Assembly (NCBI RefSeq): GCF_003003355.1
Contig: NZ_PVTQ01000026.1
Coordinates: 1 to 37,520 of the forward strand
Direction of reading: 5' to 3'
Source of the DNA: Donghicola tyrosinivorans
Lineage (GTDB): Bacteria > Pseudomonadota > Alphaproteobacteria > Rhodobacterales > Rhodobacteraceae
DNA: 37,520 nt
The translations under genes were made by a program, and so were the position numbers. Shown here piece by piece: positions 8,200 through 16,683 of this stretch (positions are counted from its first letter, which is position 1; each line of letters opens with the position of its first letter). The notes beneath the pieces are model-generated. The model saw nothing but the letters and a program-made list of their open reading frames with translations, was not told where the DNA came from and did not search any database.

Positions 8200-8217
8200 G
8201 GCAGAGGGAAACGCTAT

Positions 8218-8265
8218 GAGTATTTAAACAATAAGGAAGCCAACTTCTTTATTGCATAAATACTC
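8218..8265. terminator. AT-rich nested hairpin between slyX and dnaE
   Basis: GAGTATTTA at 8218-8226 pairs with TAAATACTC at 8257-8265, and inside it AATAA-GGAAG pairs with CTTC-TTTATT around CCAA. The result is a 48-base imperfect palindrome midway between two convergent stop codons. It probably acts as a bidirectional transcription end, but its low G+C is unusual for an intrinsic terminator. Confidence 0.5.
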
Positions 8266-8301
8266 ACTGCCGAAGCAGACCAAAGGCGCCGCCAGTCCCT
8301 A

Positions 8302-11300
8302 TTATGCGGCTTGCCGCGCCACGTTTTCATAGTGGCGCAGGTACTCAGACACGCTGTCGTCATCCAGTTCCTGCACATCCCAGATGCCATTCATGCTTTT
8401 CAGCGCGCCCATCACTTGTGGCGAGATCGCGAAGTTGGCCCCGAGATAGATTCGAACTTCATGTGGTGCGCCATCGATGTCGACGCCGATGAGGTTCACG
8501 AAGATATGCCCTTCAGCCATGCGCTTTCCCTTGGACTTCAGCGACTCGAGCAATTCACTAATCGCGGGGACAGCTTCGGCCTCGCGCAGGAAAATCTCGA
8601 GGCCGCTATTGCCGGTCACATCAGCCGCAATCGTGTCCAGAGGAGCCACACCGCGGGCAAGCAGCTTGAGCTGTTCGCTTTCCAATGTCGCCTCGACCGT
8701 GACGACTACGTTGGTGCCACTATCTAGAAACTCACGCGATTTTTCGAGTGTTTCAGAGAAGAGCGTCACCTCGTACTGACCAGTCGGATCGCTCAGCTGC
8801 ACAAAGGCGAAGCGATTGCCTTTGGCGGATTTGCGTTCTTGTCGGCTGGCGACAACACCTGCCAGCTTTGCGATCTGGGGGCCGTCGTGGACCTTTTTGG
8901 ACAGCTCATCCAAGGTCATGACCTTTTTCCGTTTCAGCACGCCGCGGTAATCATCCAGCGGGTGACCTGACAGGTAGAAACCGATCGCTTTGAATTCCTC
9001 GGCCAGACGCTCTGCCGGTAGCCAGTCGTTGCGGTTGGCAAGGCGCGGCTCCGGCAGGTCATCGCCGGCATCCCCGAAAAGCGAGACCTGATTGGAGGCA
9101 CGCTGTTCATGGATCGCCGAGGAATAGGCGACCAGTTGTTCCAGACTGTCAAAGACCCGCGCTCGGTTGCCATCCAGCTGGTCAAAGGCCCCTGCCCGCG
9201 CCAGCATTTCCAGTGGTCGTTTGCCGATACGTTTCAGATCACAGCGGCGGGCAAAGTCGTAGATGGTGCTGAAGGGCTTGCCGTCCCGTGCCTCTTCGAT
9301 CAGCCGCATCGCATCTGCGCCCACGTTCTTCAGCGCGCCCAGCGCATAGATTAGCTTGCCCTCGCCCACATCGAAGGTCGCCATCGAGCGGTTGACGCAT
9401 GGCGGCACGATCTCGATCCCCAGACCGCCCTTTTCTTTGGCCTTGCGGACTTCATCGGCGTAAACGGCCAGCTTTTCCGTCAGGTGCGAGTCGCAGTTCA
9501 TGACGCCTGCCATGAACTCGACCGGATGGTTCGCCTTTAGCCAAGCGGTCTGGTACGACACCACCGCATAGGCCGCCGCGTGGGATTTGTTAAAGCCGTA
9601 GTTGGCGAATTTTTCCAGCAGGTCGAAAACCTCGCCAGCTTTCTTCTCATCAACGCCGTTCTTCTTTGACCCTTCGGTAAACTTGGGGCGTTCGGCGTCC
9701 ATCGCCTCTTTGATCTTTTTACCCATTGCACGGCGCAGAAGGTCCGCGCCGCCAAGGCTATAACCCGCCATGACCTGAGCGATCTGCATCACCTGCTCCT
9801 GATAAACGATGATGCCCTGGGTCTCGGCCAGAATGTGGTCAATGGTGGGGTGGATGGATTCCAGCTTGCGCAGGCCGTGCTTGACCTCACAGTAGACGGG
9901 GATGTTCTCCATCGGGCCGGGACGGTAAAGGGCCACCAGCGCAACGATGTCTTCGATACAGGTGGGCTTCATGCGCTTGAGCGCGTCCATCATGCCCGAG
10001 CTTTCCACCTGGAACACGGCGACCGTCTTCGCATCGGCGTAAAGCTTGTAGGTCCGCTCATCGTCCAGCGGGATGGCGTTGATCTGGTTCTTGGCCCCTT
10101 CGGCGGGCACGTATAATTCCGTCCCGTCGGGGGCCACATGCAGATCACGGCCCCCTTTGTGGATCAGGTTCATGGCGTTCTGGATGACGGTCAGGGTCTT
10201 CAGACCCAGAAAGTCGAACTTCACCAGACCGGCCTGTTCCACCCATTTCATGTTGAACTGGGTCGCGGGCATGTCCGAGCGCGGATCCTGATAGAGCGGC
10301 ACCAGTTCATCCAGAGGACGGTCCCCGATCACCACACCTGCTGCGTGGGTCGAGGCGTTGCGCAGCAGGCCTTCGATCTGCTGGCCATAGGTCAGAAGGC
10401 GATCCACCACCTCTTCGTTGCGGGCCTCTTCGCGCAGGCGCGGCTCATCCAGCAGGGCCTGTTTGATCGAGACCGGCTTTACCCCTTCGACAGGGATCAT
10501 CTTGGACAGGCGGTCCACCTGACCGTAAGGCATTTGCAGCACGCGGCCTACGTCACGCACAGCGGCCTTGGACAGCAACGCACCGAAAGTGATGATCTGC
10601 GCCACCTTGTCCCGACCGTATTTCTCTTGCACGTATTGGATCACCTCTTCGCGGCGATCCATACAGAAGTCGATGTCGAAGTCAGGCATCGACACCCGTT
10701 CCGGGTTCAGAAAGCGTTCGAATAGCAGGCTGTAACGCAATGGATCAAGGTCGGTAATGGTCAGCACGTAAGCAACCAGCGAGCCTGCACCCGAACCACG
10801 GCCCGGACCCACAGGAATATCGTGGTCCTTGGCCCATTTGATAAAGTCCGCAACGATCAGGAAGTAACCGGGGAAACCCATGCCTTCGATGATGTCTAAC
10901 TCGAACTTCAGGCGTTCTTCGTATTCTTTCCGTGGCGCAACAGCTTCGATCACGGCCAGACGCTGGTCCAGACCTTCCCACGCCTGACGGCGCAGTTCCT
11001 CGACCTCATCGTCGGCGAATTTCGGCAGGATCGGTGCCCGCTTTTCGGCCTTGTAAGCGCAGCGCTTGGCGATCTCGACGGTATTTTCCAGTGCCTCGGG
11101 CAGATCGGCGAAGAGGGTCGCCATCTCTTGCGGAGACTTGAAGTAATGTTCGCGGGTCAGGCGGCGGCGCGGGTCCGCTTGGTCTACATAGGTCCCTTCG
11201 GCGATACAGATCAGCGCGTCATGGGCCTCATAGATTTCGGGTTTGGGGAAATAGACGTCATTGGTCGCCACCAAGGGCAGGTCCATGGCATAAGCCATTT

Positions 11301-11889
11301 CCACAAAGCCGCGCTCGGTCTGGCGTTCGTTCTGGGGCAAGCCATCCTCGGCAGGATGGCGCTGCAATTCCACATAAAGGCGGTCGCCGTAAATCTTGGC
11401 CAGCCGCTGCATCAGCGCCTCGGCGGCGGGACGCTGACCTGCCTGCAACAACATCCCCACAGGACCATCGGCCCCGCCAGTCAGACAGATCAGGTCTTCG
11501 GAATGCAGTTCCAGCTCATCCAACGTAACCCGAGGCAGCTCTCCGTCGCGCTTGAAATAAAGTGCGCTGTTCAGCTTCATCAGGTTCATATAGCCGGCCT
11601 CGGATTGGGCCAGCAGAACGATCGGTGCAGGTGGCTTGGGCCGTTCCCCGACGGCGGGTGCCATGTAAGCCACGGCGATCTGGATCCCGAGGATCGGCTG
11701 CACCCCCGCGCCCTTGGCGTATTCCGAAAACTCCAACGCGCAGAAGTTATTATTGGTGTCCGTGACCGCAACAGCGGGCATGCCCGCGGCCTCACAAAGA
11801 CCAGACAGTTTTTTGACCGTAACCGCTCCTTCCAGAAGGGAATATTCGGTATGGACGCGCAGGTGAATGAATCGGGGATCAGTGCTCAT
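8302..11889 (-). CDS. dnaE: DNA polymerase III subunit alpha
   Basis: The replicative polymerase of the chromosome. The 1195-residue protein begins with a PHP domain (FIHLRVHTEYSLLEGAV). It then has the C-family polymerase core with the catalytic aspartates in PDFDIDFCMDRR near residues 399-409 and the GPGRGSGAGSL loop just before it. A tandem helix-hairpin-helix region and an OB-fold near the C-terminus (AGVVASRQERKSAKGNRF onwards) complete the DnaE1 layout. The start at 11889 (MSTDPRFIHL) fits family alignments. An in-frame ATG at 11907 adds six residues, and neither has a strong ribosome site. It is a single gene, convergent with slyX and divergent from the TSUP gene. Confidence 0.96.
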   Translation of the reverse strand: MSTDPRFIHLRVHTEYSLLEGAVTVKKLSGLCEAAGMPAVAVTDTNNNFCALEFSEYAKGAGVQPILGIQIAVAYMAPAVGERPKPPAPIVLLAQSEAGYMNLMKLNSALYFKRDGELPRVTLDELELHSEDLICLTGGADGPVGMLLQAGQRPAAEALMQRLAKIYGDRLYVELQRHPAEDGLPQNERQTERGFVEMAYAMDLPLVATNDVYFPKPEIYEAHDALICIAEGTYVDQADPRRRLTREHYFKSPQEMATLFADLPEALENTVEIAKRCAYKAEKRAPILPKFADDEVEELRRQAWEGLDQRLAVIEAVAPRKEYEERLKFELDIIEGMGFPGYFLIVADFIKWAKDHDIPVGPGRGSGAGSLVAYVLTITDLDPLRYSLLFERFLNPERVSMPDFDIDFCMDRREEVIQYVQEKYGRDKVAQIITFGALLSKAAVRDVGRVLQMPYGQVDRLSKMIPVEGVKPVSIKQALLDEPRLREEARNEEVVDRLLTYGQQIEGLLRNASTHAAGVVIGDRPLDELVPLYQDPRSDMPATQFNMKWVEQAGLVKFDFLGLKTLTVIQNAMNLIHKGGRDLHVAPDGTELYVPAEGAKNQINAIPLDDERTYKLYADAKTVAVFQVESSGMMDALKRMKPTCIEDIVALVALYRPGPMENIPVYCEVKHGLRKLESIHPTIDHILAETQGIIVYQEQVMQIAQVMAGYSLGGADLLRRAMGKKIKEAMDAERPKFTEGSKKNGVDEKKAGEVFDLLEKFANYGFNKSHAAAYAVVSYQTAWLKANHPVEFMAGVMNCDSHLTEKLAVYADEVRKAKEKGGLGIEIVPPCVNRSMATFDVGEGKLIYALGALKNVGADAMRLIEEARDGKPFSTIYDFARRCDLKRIGKRPLEMLARAGAFDQLDGNRARVFDSLEQLVAYSSAIHEQRASNQVSLFGDAGDDLPEPRLANRNDWLPAERLAEEFKAIGFYLSGHPLDDYRGVLKRKKVMTLDELSKKVHDGPQIAKLAGVVASRQERKSAKGNRFAFVQLSDPTGQYEVTLFSETLEKSREFLDSGTNVVVTVEATLESEQLKLLARGVAPLDTIAADVTGNSGLEIFLREAEAVPAISELLESLKSKGKRMAEGHIFVNLIGVDIDGAPHEVRIYLGANFAISPQVMGALKSMNGIWDVQELDDDSVSEYLRHYENVARQAA

Positions 11890-12003
11890 GGGGCGAAGAT
11901 AGGCCATCCATCACATTCCCGCCAGCGCCCCTTTCATCCGTTGCTTGATCCGATCACGCAGACGTAGCTTGCGCGGAAGTGCCCTTCTTTTGACTGAGTC
12001 GTC

Positions 12004-12768
12004 GTGGACCCAATTTTCGCGTTTGCCCTTGTGGGCTTTTTTGCGCAGCTTGCCGACAGTGCCCTAGGCATGGGTTTCGGTGTGATTTCTTCATCTGTTC
12101 TTCTGGCTCAGGGTGTGCCGCCTCCGATGGTCTCGGCTGCTGTGAACGCGGCCAAACTGCCCACGGGCGTGGCCTCGGCCTTTTCCCATACGCTGAACCA
12201 CAACATCGACTGGCGGATTTTTCTACCCGTCGCCGCATCAGGGATCGCGGGTGGCATCACTGGTGCGCTGATATTGGGCGAGTTCAAACGCCCCCTGCTG
12301 ACCTTCATCATTGCCGGATACCTGATCCTGATCGGCCTTTTGATCCTGCGCCGCGCGATTGTTGGCAATAACGCACGGCTGATCGGTAAAGTCCCACGCG
12401 GCGGCATCGGCTTTATGGGCGGTCTGATCGAAGGGATCGGCGGCAGCTGGGGCCCCGTGGTCACCAGTGGCCTTATAGGCAGCGGGATCGAGCCCCGCCG
12501 CGCCATCGGCTCATCCGCGCTGGCCGAACTTTGCGTCAGCCTTACGGTATTTCTAGTGCTTATGGGCAGCTTTCACGCAGGCCGTTGGGGCAACGAGCGG
12601 GAATTTCACGAAGTAATCCGCCCCGTAATCGGCCTGATCGCTGGCGGTGTGCCTGCCGCGCTGATCGGCGGAAAGCTGGCCGCCATCGTCCCGCGCCGCC
12701 CGCTCAGCATCGCTGTGGGTCTTCTGGCGCTGACCATCGGCGTGCAACGGCTTGTTTCATTAATGTAG
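12004..12768 (+). CDS. TSUP (TauE/SafE) family membrane protein
   Basis: A 254-residue inner-membrane protein with about eight hydrophobic segments and the glycine-rich repeats typical of the 4-toluene sulfonate uptake (TSUP) family. These include GFFAQLADSALGMGFGVISS near the N-terminus and GLIEGIGGSWGPVVTSGL midway, the second being an internal repeat of the first. Members export or import small organic or sulfur-containing anions, but this one's substrate cannot be told from sequence. The GTG start at 12004 is chosen because the first membrane helix begins immediately after it, although no good Shine-Dalgarno sequence is seen. It lies 184 bases upstream of xdhA in the same direction, so a role in exporting or importing a purine-related anion is possible but only inferred. 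Confidence 0.85.
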   Translation: MDPIFAFALVGFFAQLADSALGMGFGVISSSVLLAQGVPPPMVSAAVNAAKLPTGVASAFSHTLNHNIDWRIFLPVAASGIAGGITGALILGEFKRPLLTFIIAGYLILIGLLILRRAIVGNNARLIGKVPRGGIGFMGGLIEGIGGSWGPVVTSGLIGSGIEPRRAIGSSALAELCVSLTVFLVLMGSFHAGRWGNEREFHEVIRPVIGLIAGGVPAALIGGKLAAIVPRRPLSIAVGLLALTIGVQRLVSLM

Positions 12769-12880
12769 TCTCCGGCGAAGACGCCCAAAAGGCATGCAAG
12801 ACGTCGAAAAAATTTGCATTTGCCGCAGAGTTTCTCTTGCCACTGACAGGGCGGCGTTTCTAACCTAAAGGTCAAAGAAC

Positions 12881-12946
12881 GCCCGCCCGTCTTCTACGTC
12901 GCATCGAAGGCAGGCATCTACGGGCCAACGGGTAAGGCGACGGGTT
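12881..12946 (+). promoter_or_regulatory. candidate structured leader RNA upstream of xdhA (possible xanthine riboswitch)
   Basis: CCCGTC at 12886-12891 can pair with GACGGG at 12939-12944, closing a domain of about 59 bases that ends eight bases before the xdhA ATG, where the ribosome site should be. A competing hairpin pairs GTCTTC (12889-12894) with GAAGGC (12906-12911). The interior has GCC/GGC closing a loop (12924-12938) and three spaced CGGG motifs that could exchange partners with two CCCG motifs. The proteobacterial xanthine-I (NMT1-motif) riboswitch class is known to control purine oxidation genes, often by hiding the ribosome site. Position and pairing fit this, but I could not match the class consensus with certainty. 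Confidence 0.35.
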
Positions 12947-12952
12947 TCACGT

Positions 12953-14329
12953 ATGAATATCTCGTTTCTTCTGAACGGAGAGACAGTGGATCTGGCCGAG
13001 GTCTCGCCCACGACGACCCTACTGGACTGGTTGCGCCTTGATCGCGGCCTGTGCGGCACCAAAGAAGGCTGCAACGAAGGGGACTGCGGCGCTTGCACGG
13101 TGATGGTACAGGATGCCGCTGGCCTGCGCGCCATGAACGCCTGCATTCTGTTCCTGCCCCAACTGCACGGCAAAGCGGTCCGCACGGTTGAGGGCATCCG
13201 CGCCGATGATGGCGGGCTGCACCCTGTCCAGCAGGCAATGGTGGACCACCACGGCAGCCAATGCGGGTTCTGCACACCGGGCTTTATCGCCTCGATGGCG
13301 ACGGCCCACGCGAACGGGGCCATGGATTTCAACGACCGGCTGGCAGGAAATCTGTGTCGCTGTACTGGCTACGCGCCAATCATCCGCGCCGCCGAGGCTG
13401 CGGCCAAAACTCCAGCGCCCACGTGGATCACCGGCGATCTGGCGGCTGTGACAGCCGCCGCAAGCGATGAGGCGGCCCCGGCCCTGCCGGGGTCCTCCGA
13501 TGCGCTTGCCGCCCTGCTGGAAAAAGATCCCGATACCCGCATTATCGCGGGCGGCACCGATGTAGGGCTTTGGGTCACCAAGCAGCTGCGCGATTTGGGG
13601 CCAGTGGCCTTCCTGCACCGCTGTGAGGATTTGCGCCAGATCGAGGTGACCGATGACTCCATCCGCATCGGCGCCGCCGTCACGATTGAAGAACTTCGCG
13701 CGGTGATCTTTGCCCACCACCCGGACTTTGCCGAGATGCTTCGCCGCTTCGGCTCGGCGCAGGTGCGGGCGGCTGCGACTGTGGGAGGAAACATCGCCAA
13801 CGGCTCGCCCATCGGGGACAGCCCGCCTGCCCTGATCGCCCTGAATGCCAAGCTGCACCTGCGCAAGGGCGACAAGCGGCGCACGATCCCGCTAGAGAAG
13901 TTCTTTCTGGATTACGGCAAGCAGGATCGCGAACCGGGTGAATTCGTTGAGGCTTTATCGATCCCACGGCAACCGGATCGTCTGGCGGTCTACAAGATAT
14001 CGAAACGCTTTGATCAGGACATCTCGGCGCTTTGCGGGGCGTTCAACATCACGGTCGAGGACGGCAAAGTCACTGACGCCCGTATCGCCTTTGGCGGCAT
14101 GGCGGGCATCCCCAAACGCGCCCACCACGTAGAAGCCGCCCTGATCGGCGAGACTTGGGGTGCAGAGGCTATCGCGCAGGCATGGACCGCGTGGGAAAAG
14201 GACTATGCCCCCCTGTCGGACATGCGCGCCAGCGCCAATTACCGGCTGGAGGTCGCCCGCAACCTGCTGACCCGCTATTATCTGGAAGACCTTGGTGCCC
14301 GCACCCGCGTGCTAGAGGTGCAACCATGA
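12953..14329 (+). CDS. xdhA: xanthine dehydrogenase small subunit (Fe-S and FAD)
   Basis: Electron-transfer subunit of xanthine dehydrogenase, which oxidises hypoxanthine and xanthine to urate and passes electrons through two [2Fe-2S] clusters to FAD and NAD. The N-terminal plant-type cluster uses Cys40, Cys45, Cys48 and Cys64. The second cluster uses Cys104, Cys107, Cys135 and Cys137 (CGFC...NLCRC). The FAD domain starts near residue 190 with RIIAGGTDVGL, followed by the TVGGNIANGSPIGDSPPAL flavin loop. At 458 residues it is close to the R. capsulatus XdhA length. No canonical Shine-Dalgarno sequence precedes the ATG. The stop overlaps the xdhB start by four bases. Confidence 0.95.
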   Translation: MNISFLLNGETVDLAEVSPTTTLLDWLRLDRGLCGTKEGCNEGDCGACTVMVQDAAGLRAMNACILFLPQLHGKAVRTVEGIRADDGGLHPVQQAMVDHHGSQCGFCTPGFIASMATAHANGAMDFNDRLAGNLCRCTGYAPIIRAAEAAAKTPAPTWITGDLAAVTAAASDEAAPALPGSSDALAALLEKDPDTRIIAGGTDVGLWVTKQLRDLGPVAFLHRCEDLRQIEVTDDSIRIGAAVTIEELRAVIFAHHPDFAEMLRRFGSAQVRAAATVGGNIANGSPIGDSPPALIALNAKLHLRKGDKRRTIPLEKFFLDYGKQDREPGEFVEALSIPRQPDRLAVYKISKRFDQDISALCGAFNITVEDGKVTDARIAFGGMAGIPKRAHHVEAALIGETWGAEAIAQAWTAWEKDYAPLSDMRASANYRLEVARNLLTRYYLEDLGARTRVLEVQP

Positions 14330-16683
14330 GCGTCAGCACCTCTTTGCCCCACGACAGCGCCGTTGCCCATGTGACAGGGGATGCGCGCTATATCGACGAC
14401 ATCCCCACCCCGCAGGGCTGCTTGCATCTGGCCTTTGGCCTGTCGGAATGCGCCCACGGCGACATCATCGCGATGGAACTGGCAGCCGTCCGCGCGGCAG
14501 ATGGCGTGGTGGCAGTTCTGACCGCCGACGACCTACCCTTCACAAACGATGTCTCACCCTCAATCCATGATGAGCCACTGCTGGCCACCGGCAAGGTCCA
14601 TTATGTGGGGCAGCCCTTGTTTCTGGTCGTCGCCACCAGCCATCTGGCAGCACGCAAGGCCGCAAGGCTGGCTCAGGTCCGCTATAAGTCTTTGCCTGCG
14701 ATCCTGTCGATTGATGTGGCTCTGGCCGCAAACAGCCGCTTTGAAGAAGGCCCCCGCATCTATTCCCAAGGAGACGCGGCTGCAGCAATCAAAGCTGCTC
14801 CCCATGCGCTGGAAGGCACCATCGAGATGGGCGGGCAAGAGCATTTCTATCTGGAAAGCCAAGCCGCCCTTGCCCTGCCACAAGAAGGCGGCGAGATGGT
14901 AGTGCATAGCTCGTCCCAGCACCCCACCGAGATACAGCACAAAGTGGCCGAGGCCTTGGGCTTGCCCATGCACGGTGTCCGCGTCGAGGTGCGCCGGATG
15001 GGCGGGGGCTTTGGCGGTAAGGAAAGTCAGGGCAACGCCTTGGCCGTCGCCTGTGCCGTGGCCGCGCGTCAAACAGGCCGCGCCTGCAAGATGCGCTATG
15101 ATCGGGATGACGACATGGTCATCACCGGCAAGCGCCATGATTTCCGCATCAGCTACCGCGTTGGCCACGATGATGAAGGGCGCATTCAAGGGATCGAGTT
15201 CTGGCAATACACCCGCTGCGGGTGGGCGCAGGACCTAAGCCTTGCCGTTGCCGATCGGGCCATGCTGCATGCGGATAACGCCTATTTCTTGCAAGACGTC
15301 AGGATCGAGAGCCACCGCCTGCGCACCAACATGCAAAGCGCCACCGCCTTCCGCGGCTTTGGCGGCCCGCAGGGCTTACTGGGGATTGAGCGGGTGCTGG
15401 ATCATATCGCCCACGCCACCGGCCGAGACCCGACCGACGTGCGCAAACGCAATTACTATGCGCCTATGGGACGGGGCGCGGGGGGGCTGTCTGCCCCCCA
15501 CGCGGCGACGCCGCGCCCCCCCGAAGGTATTTCCACCAAGATGAAAGGGCAGATCACCCCTTATGGACAGGAGGTGACGGATTTTATCCTGCACGAGATG
15601 ACCAGCTCGCTTGCGAACACCTGCAATCTTACAGGGCGCCGTGCGAAGATTGCCGAGTGGAATGCCGCCAATCCGATCTTGAAGCGTGGGATTGCCCTGA
15701 CGCCGGTGAAATTCGGGATCTCGTTCACGTTGACCCATCTGAATCAGGCGGGGGCTTTGGTGCATGTGTATCAGGATGGCTCGGTCGCGGTGAACCACGG
15801 AGGCACCGAGATGGGTCAGGGCCTTTATCGCAAGGTGGGGCAAGTGGCGGCTGCCTGTTTCGGGGTCAGTACCGATGCGGTGCGGCTGACGGCAACAGAT
15901 ACCTCGAAGGTGCCCAATACCTCGGCCACGGCGGCGTCTTCGGGGACCGATCTGAACGGAATGGCCGTGGATGCCGCCTGCCGGACAATCCGTGCGCGGA
16001 TGGCAGAGCATCTGGCACGTGCCTATGGGGTGACGCCAGCGCTGGTGCTATTTGCCAATGGTTCGGTGCGGATCGGAGATACCCGTATCCCCTTCGCCGA
16101 GGCCGCCAAGCAGTGTTATGAGGCGCGTGTCAGCCTCTCGGCCACGGGGTTTTACAAGACGCCCGATATCAGCTGGGATCGCATCAAAGGCGACGGGCGG
16201 CCGTTTTTCTATTTTGCTTACGGGGCGGCCTGTAGCGAGGTGGTGGTAGACACGCTGACTGGAGAATATCGCATCCTGCGCACGGACATCCTGCATGATG
16301 CGGGGCGAAGTCTGAACCCAGCGATTGATCTGGGTCAGATCGAAGGGGGCTTTGTTCAAGGGGCGGGCTGGCTGACCACTGAAGAGCTGGTCTGGGATGA
16401 CAAGGGGCGGCTGCGGACCCATGCGCCTTCAACCTACAAGATCCCTGCGGCTTCGGACCGGCCTGAGGTCTTTAACGTGGCACTCTGGGATGCGGACAAC
16501 CCAGAGCGCACCATTCACCGGTCAAAAGCAGTGGGAGAGCCGCCATTCAATCTTGGGGTCTCGGTGTTTCTGGCACTATCGGACGCGATCGCGGCATGTG
16601 GCAGCGCCTATCCGGCGCTGGATGCCCCCGCGACGCCCGAGCGCGTGCTGGCGGCGATCATGCGGGTGCGCGGCGATGTTTGA
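14326..16683 (+). CDS. xdhB: xanthine dehydrogenase large molybdopterin subunit
   Basis: Carries the molybdenum cofactor and the substrate site. Moco-contacting motifs are visible: GGGFGGKESQGN near residue 226, AFRGFGGPQG near 344, and HGGTEMGQGLYRKVGQVA near 490. The catalytic glutamate lies in GEPPFNLG near residue 733. The protein is 785 residues, and its start at 14326 overlaps the xdhA stop and follows GAGG. Residues 383-408 (GAGGLSAPHAATPRPPEG and flanks) are encoded by a palindromic repeat captured in frame. They replace what is normally a short loop between the NYYAPMG and TPYGQ segments. Downstream of that point codons become visibly richer in G at third positions. The frame stays open, so the subunit is probably functional. 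Confidence 0.95.
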   Translation: MSVSTSLPHDSAVAHVTGDARYIDDIPTPQGCLHLAFGLSECAHGDIIAMELAAVRAADGVVAVLTADDLPFTNDVSPSIHDEPLLATGKVHYVGQPLFLVVATSHLAARKAARLAQVRYKSLPAILSIDVALAANSRFEEGPRIYSQGDAAAAIKAAPHALEGTIEMGGQEHFYLESQAALALPQEGGEMVVHSSSQHPTEIQHKVAEALGLPMHGVRVEVRRMGGGFGGKESQGNALAVACAVAARQTGRACKMRYDRDDDMVITGKRHDFRISYRVGHDDEGRIQGIEFWQYTRCGWAQDLSLAVADRAMLHADNAYFLQDVRIESHRLRTNMQSATAFRGFGGPQGLLGIERVLDHIAHATGRDPTDVRKRNYYAPMGRGAGGLSAPHAATPRPPEGISTKMKGQITPYGQEVTDFILHEMTSSLANTCNLTGRRAKIAEWNAANPILKRGIALTPVKFGISFTLTHLNQAGALVHVYQDGSVAVNHGGTEMGQGLYRKVGQVAAACFGVSTDAVRLTATDTSKVPNTSATAASSGTDLNGMAVDAACRTIRARMAEHLARAYGVTPALVLFANGSVRIGDTRIPFAEAAKQCYEARVSLSATGFYKTPDISWDRIKGDGRPFFYFAYGAACSEVVVDTLTGEYRILRTDILHDAGRSLNPAIDLGQIEGGFVQGAGWLTTEELVWDDKGRLRTHAPSTYKIPAASDRPEVFNVALWDADNPERTIHRSKAVGEPPFNLGVSVFLALSDAIAACGSAYPALDAPATPERVLAAIMRVRGDV
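15473..15549 (+). repeat. Rhodobacteraceae-type palindromic repeat inside xdhB
   Basis: GGGGGGC-tgtct-GCCCCCC is followed directly by GCGGC-gac-GCCGC, and flanking GGGGCGCG/CGCGCCCC can pair as an outer stem. The unit then runs into CCCGAAGGTATTTCCACC and AAGATGAAA. The order of G/C-rich double hairpin, then CCCCGAGGTATTT and AAGATGAA, is a pattern I recall as dispersed in Rhodobacteraceae, usually near gene ends. Here it lies in frame in the middle of xdhB. Exact borders are uncertain by several bases. Confidence 0.6.
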
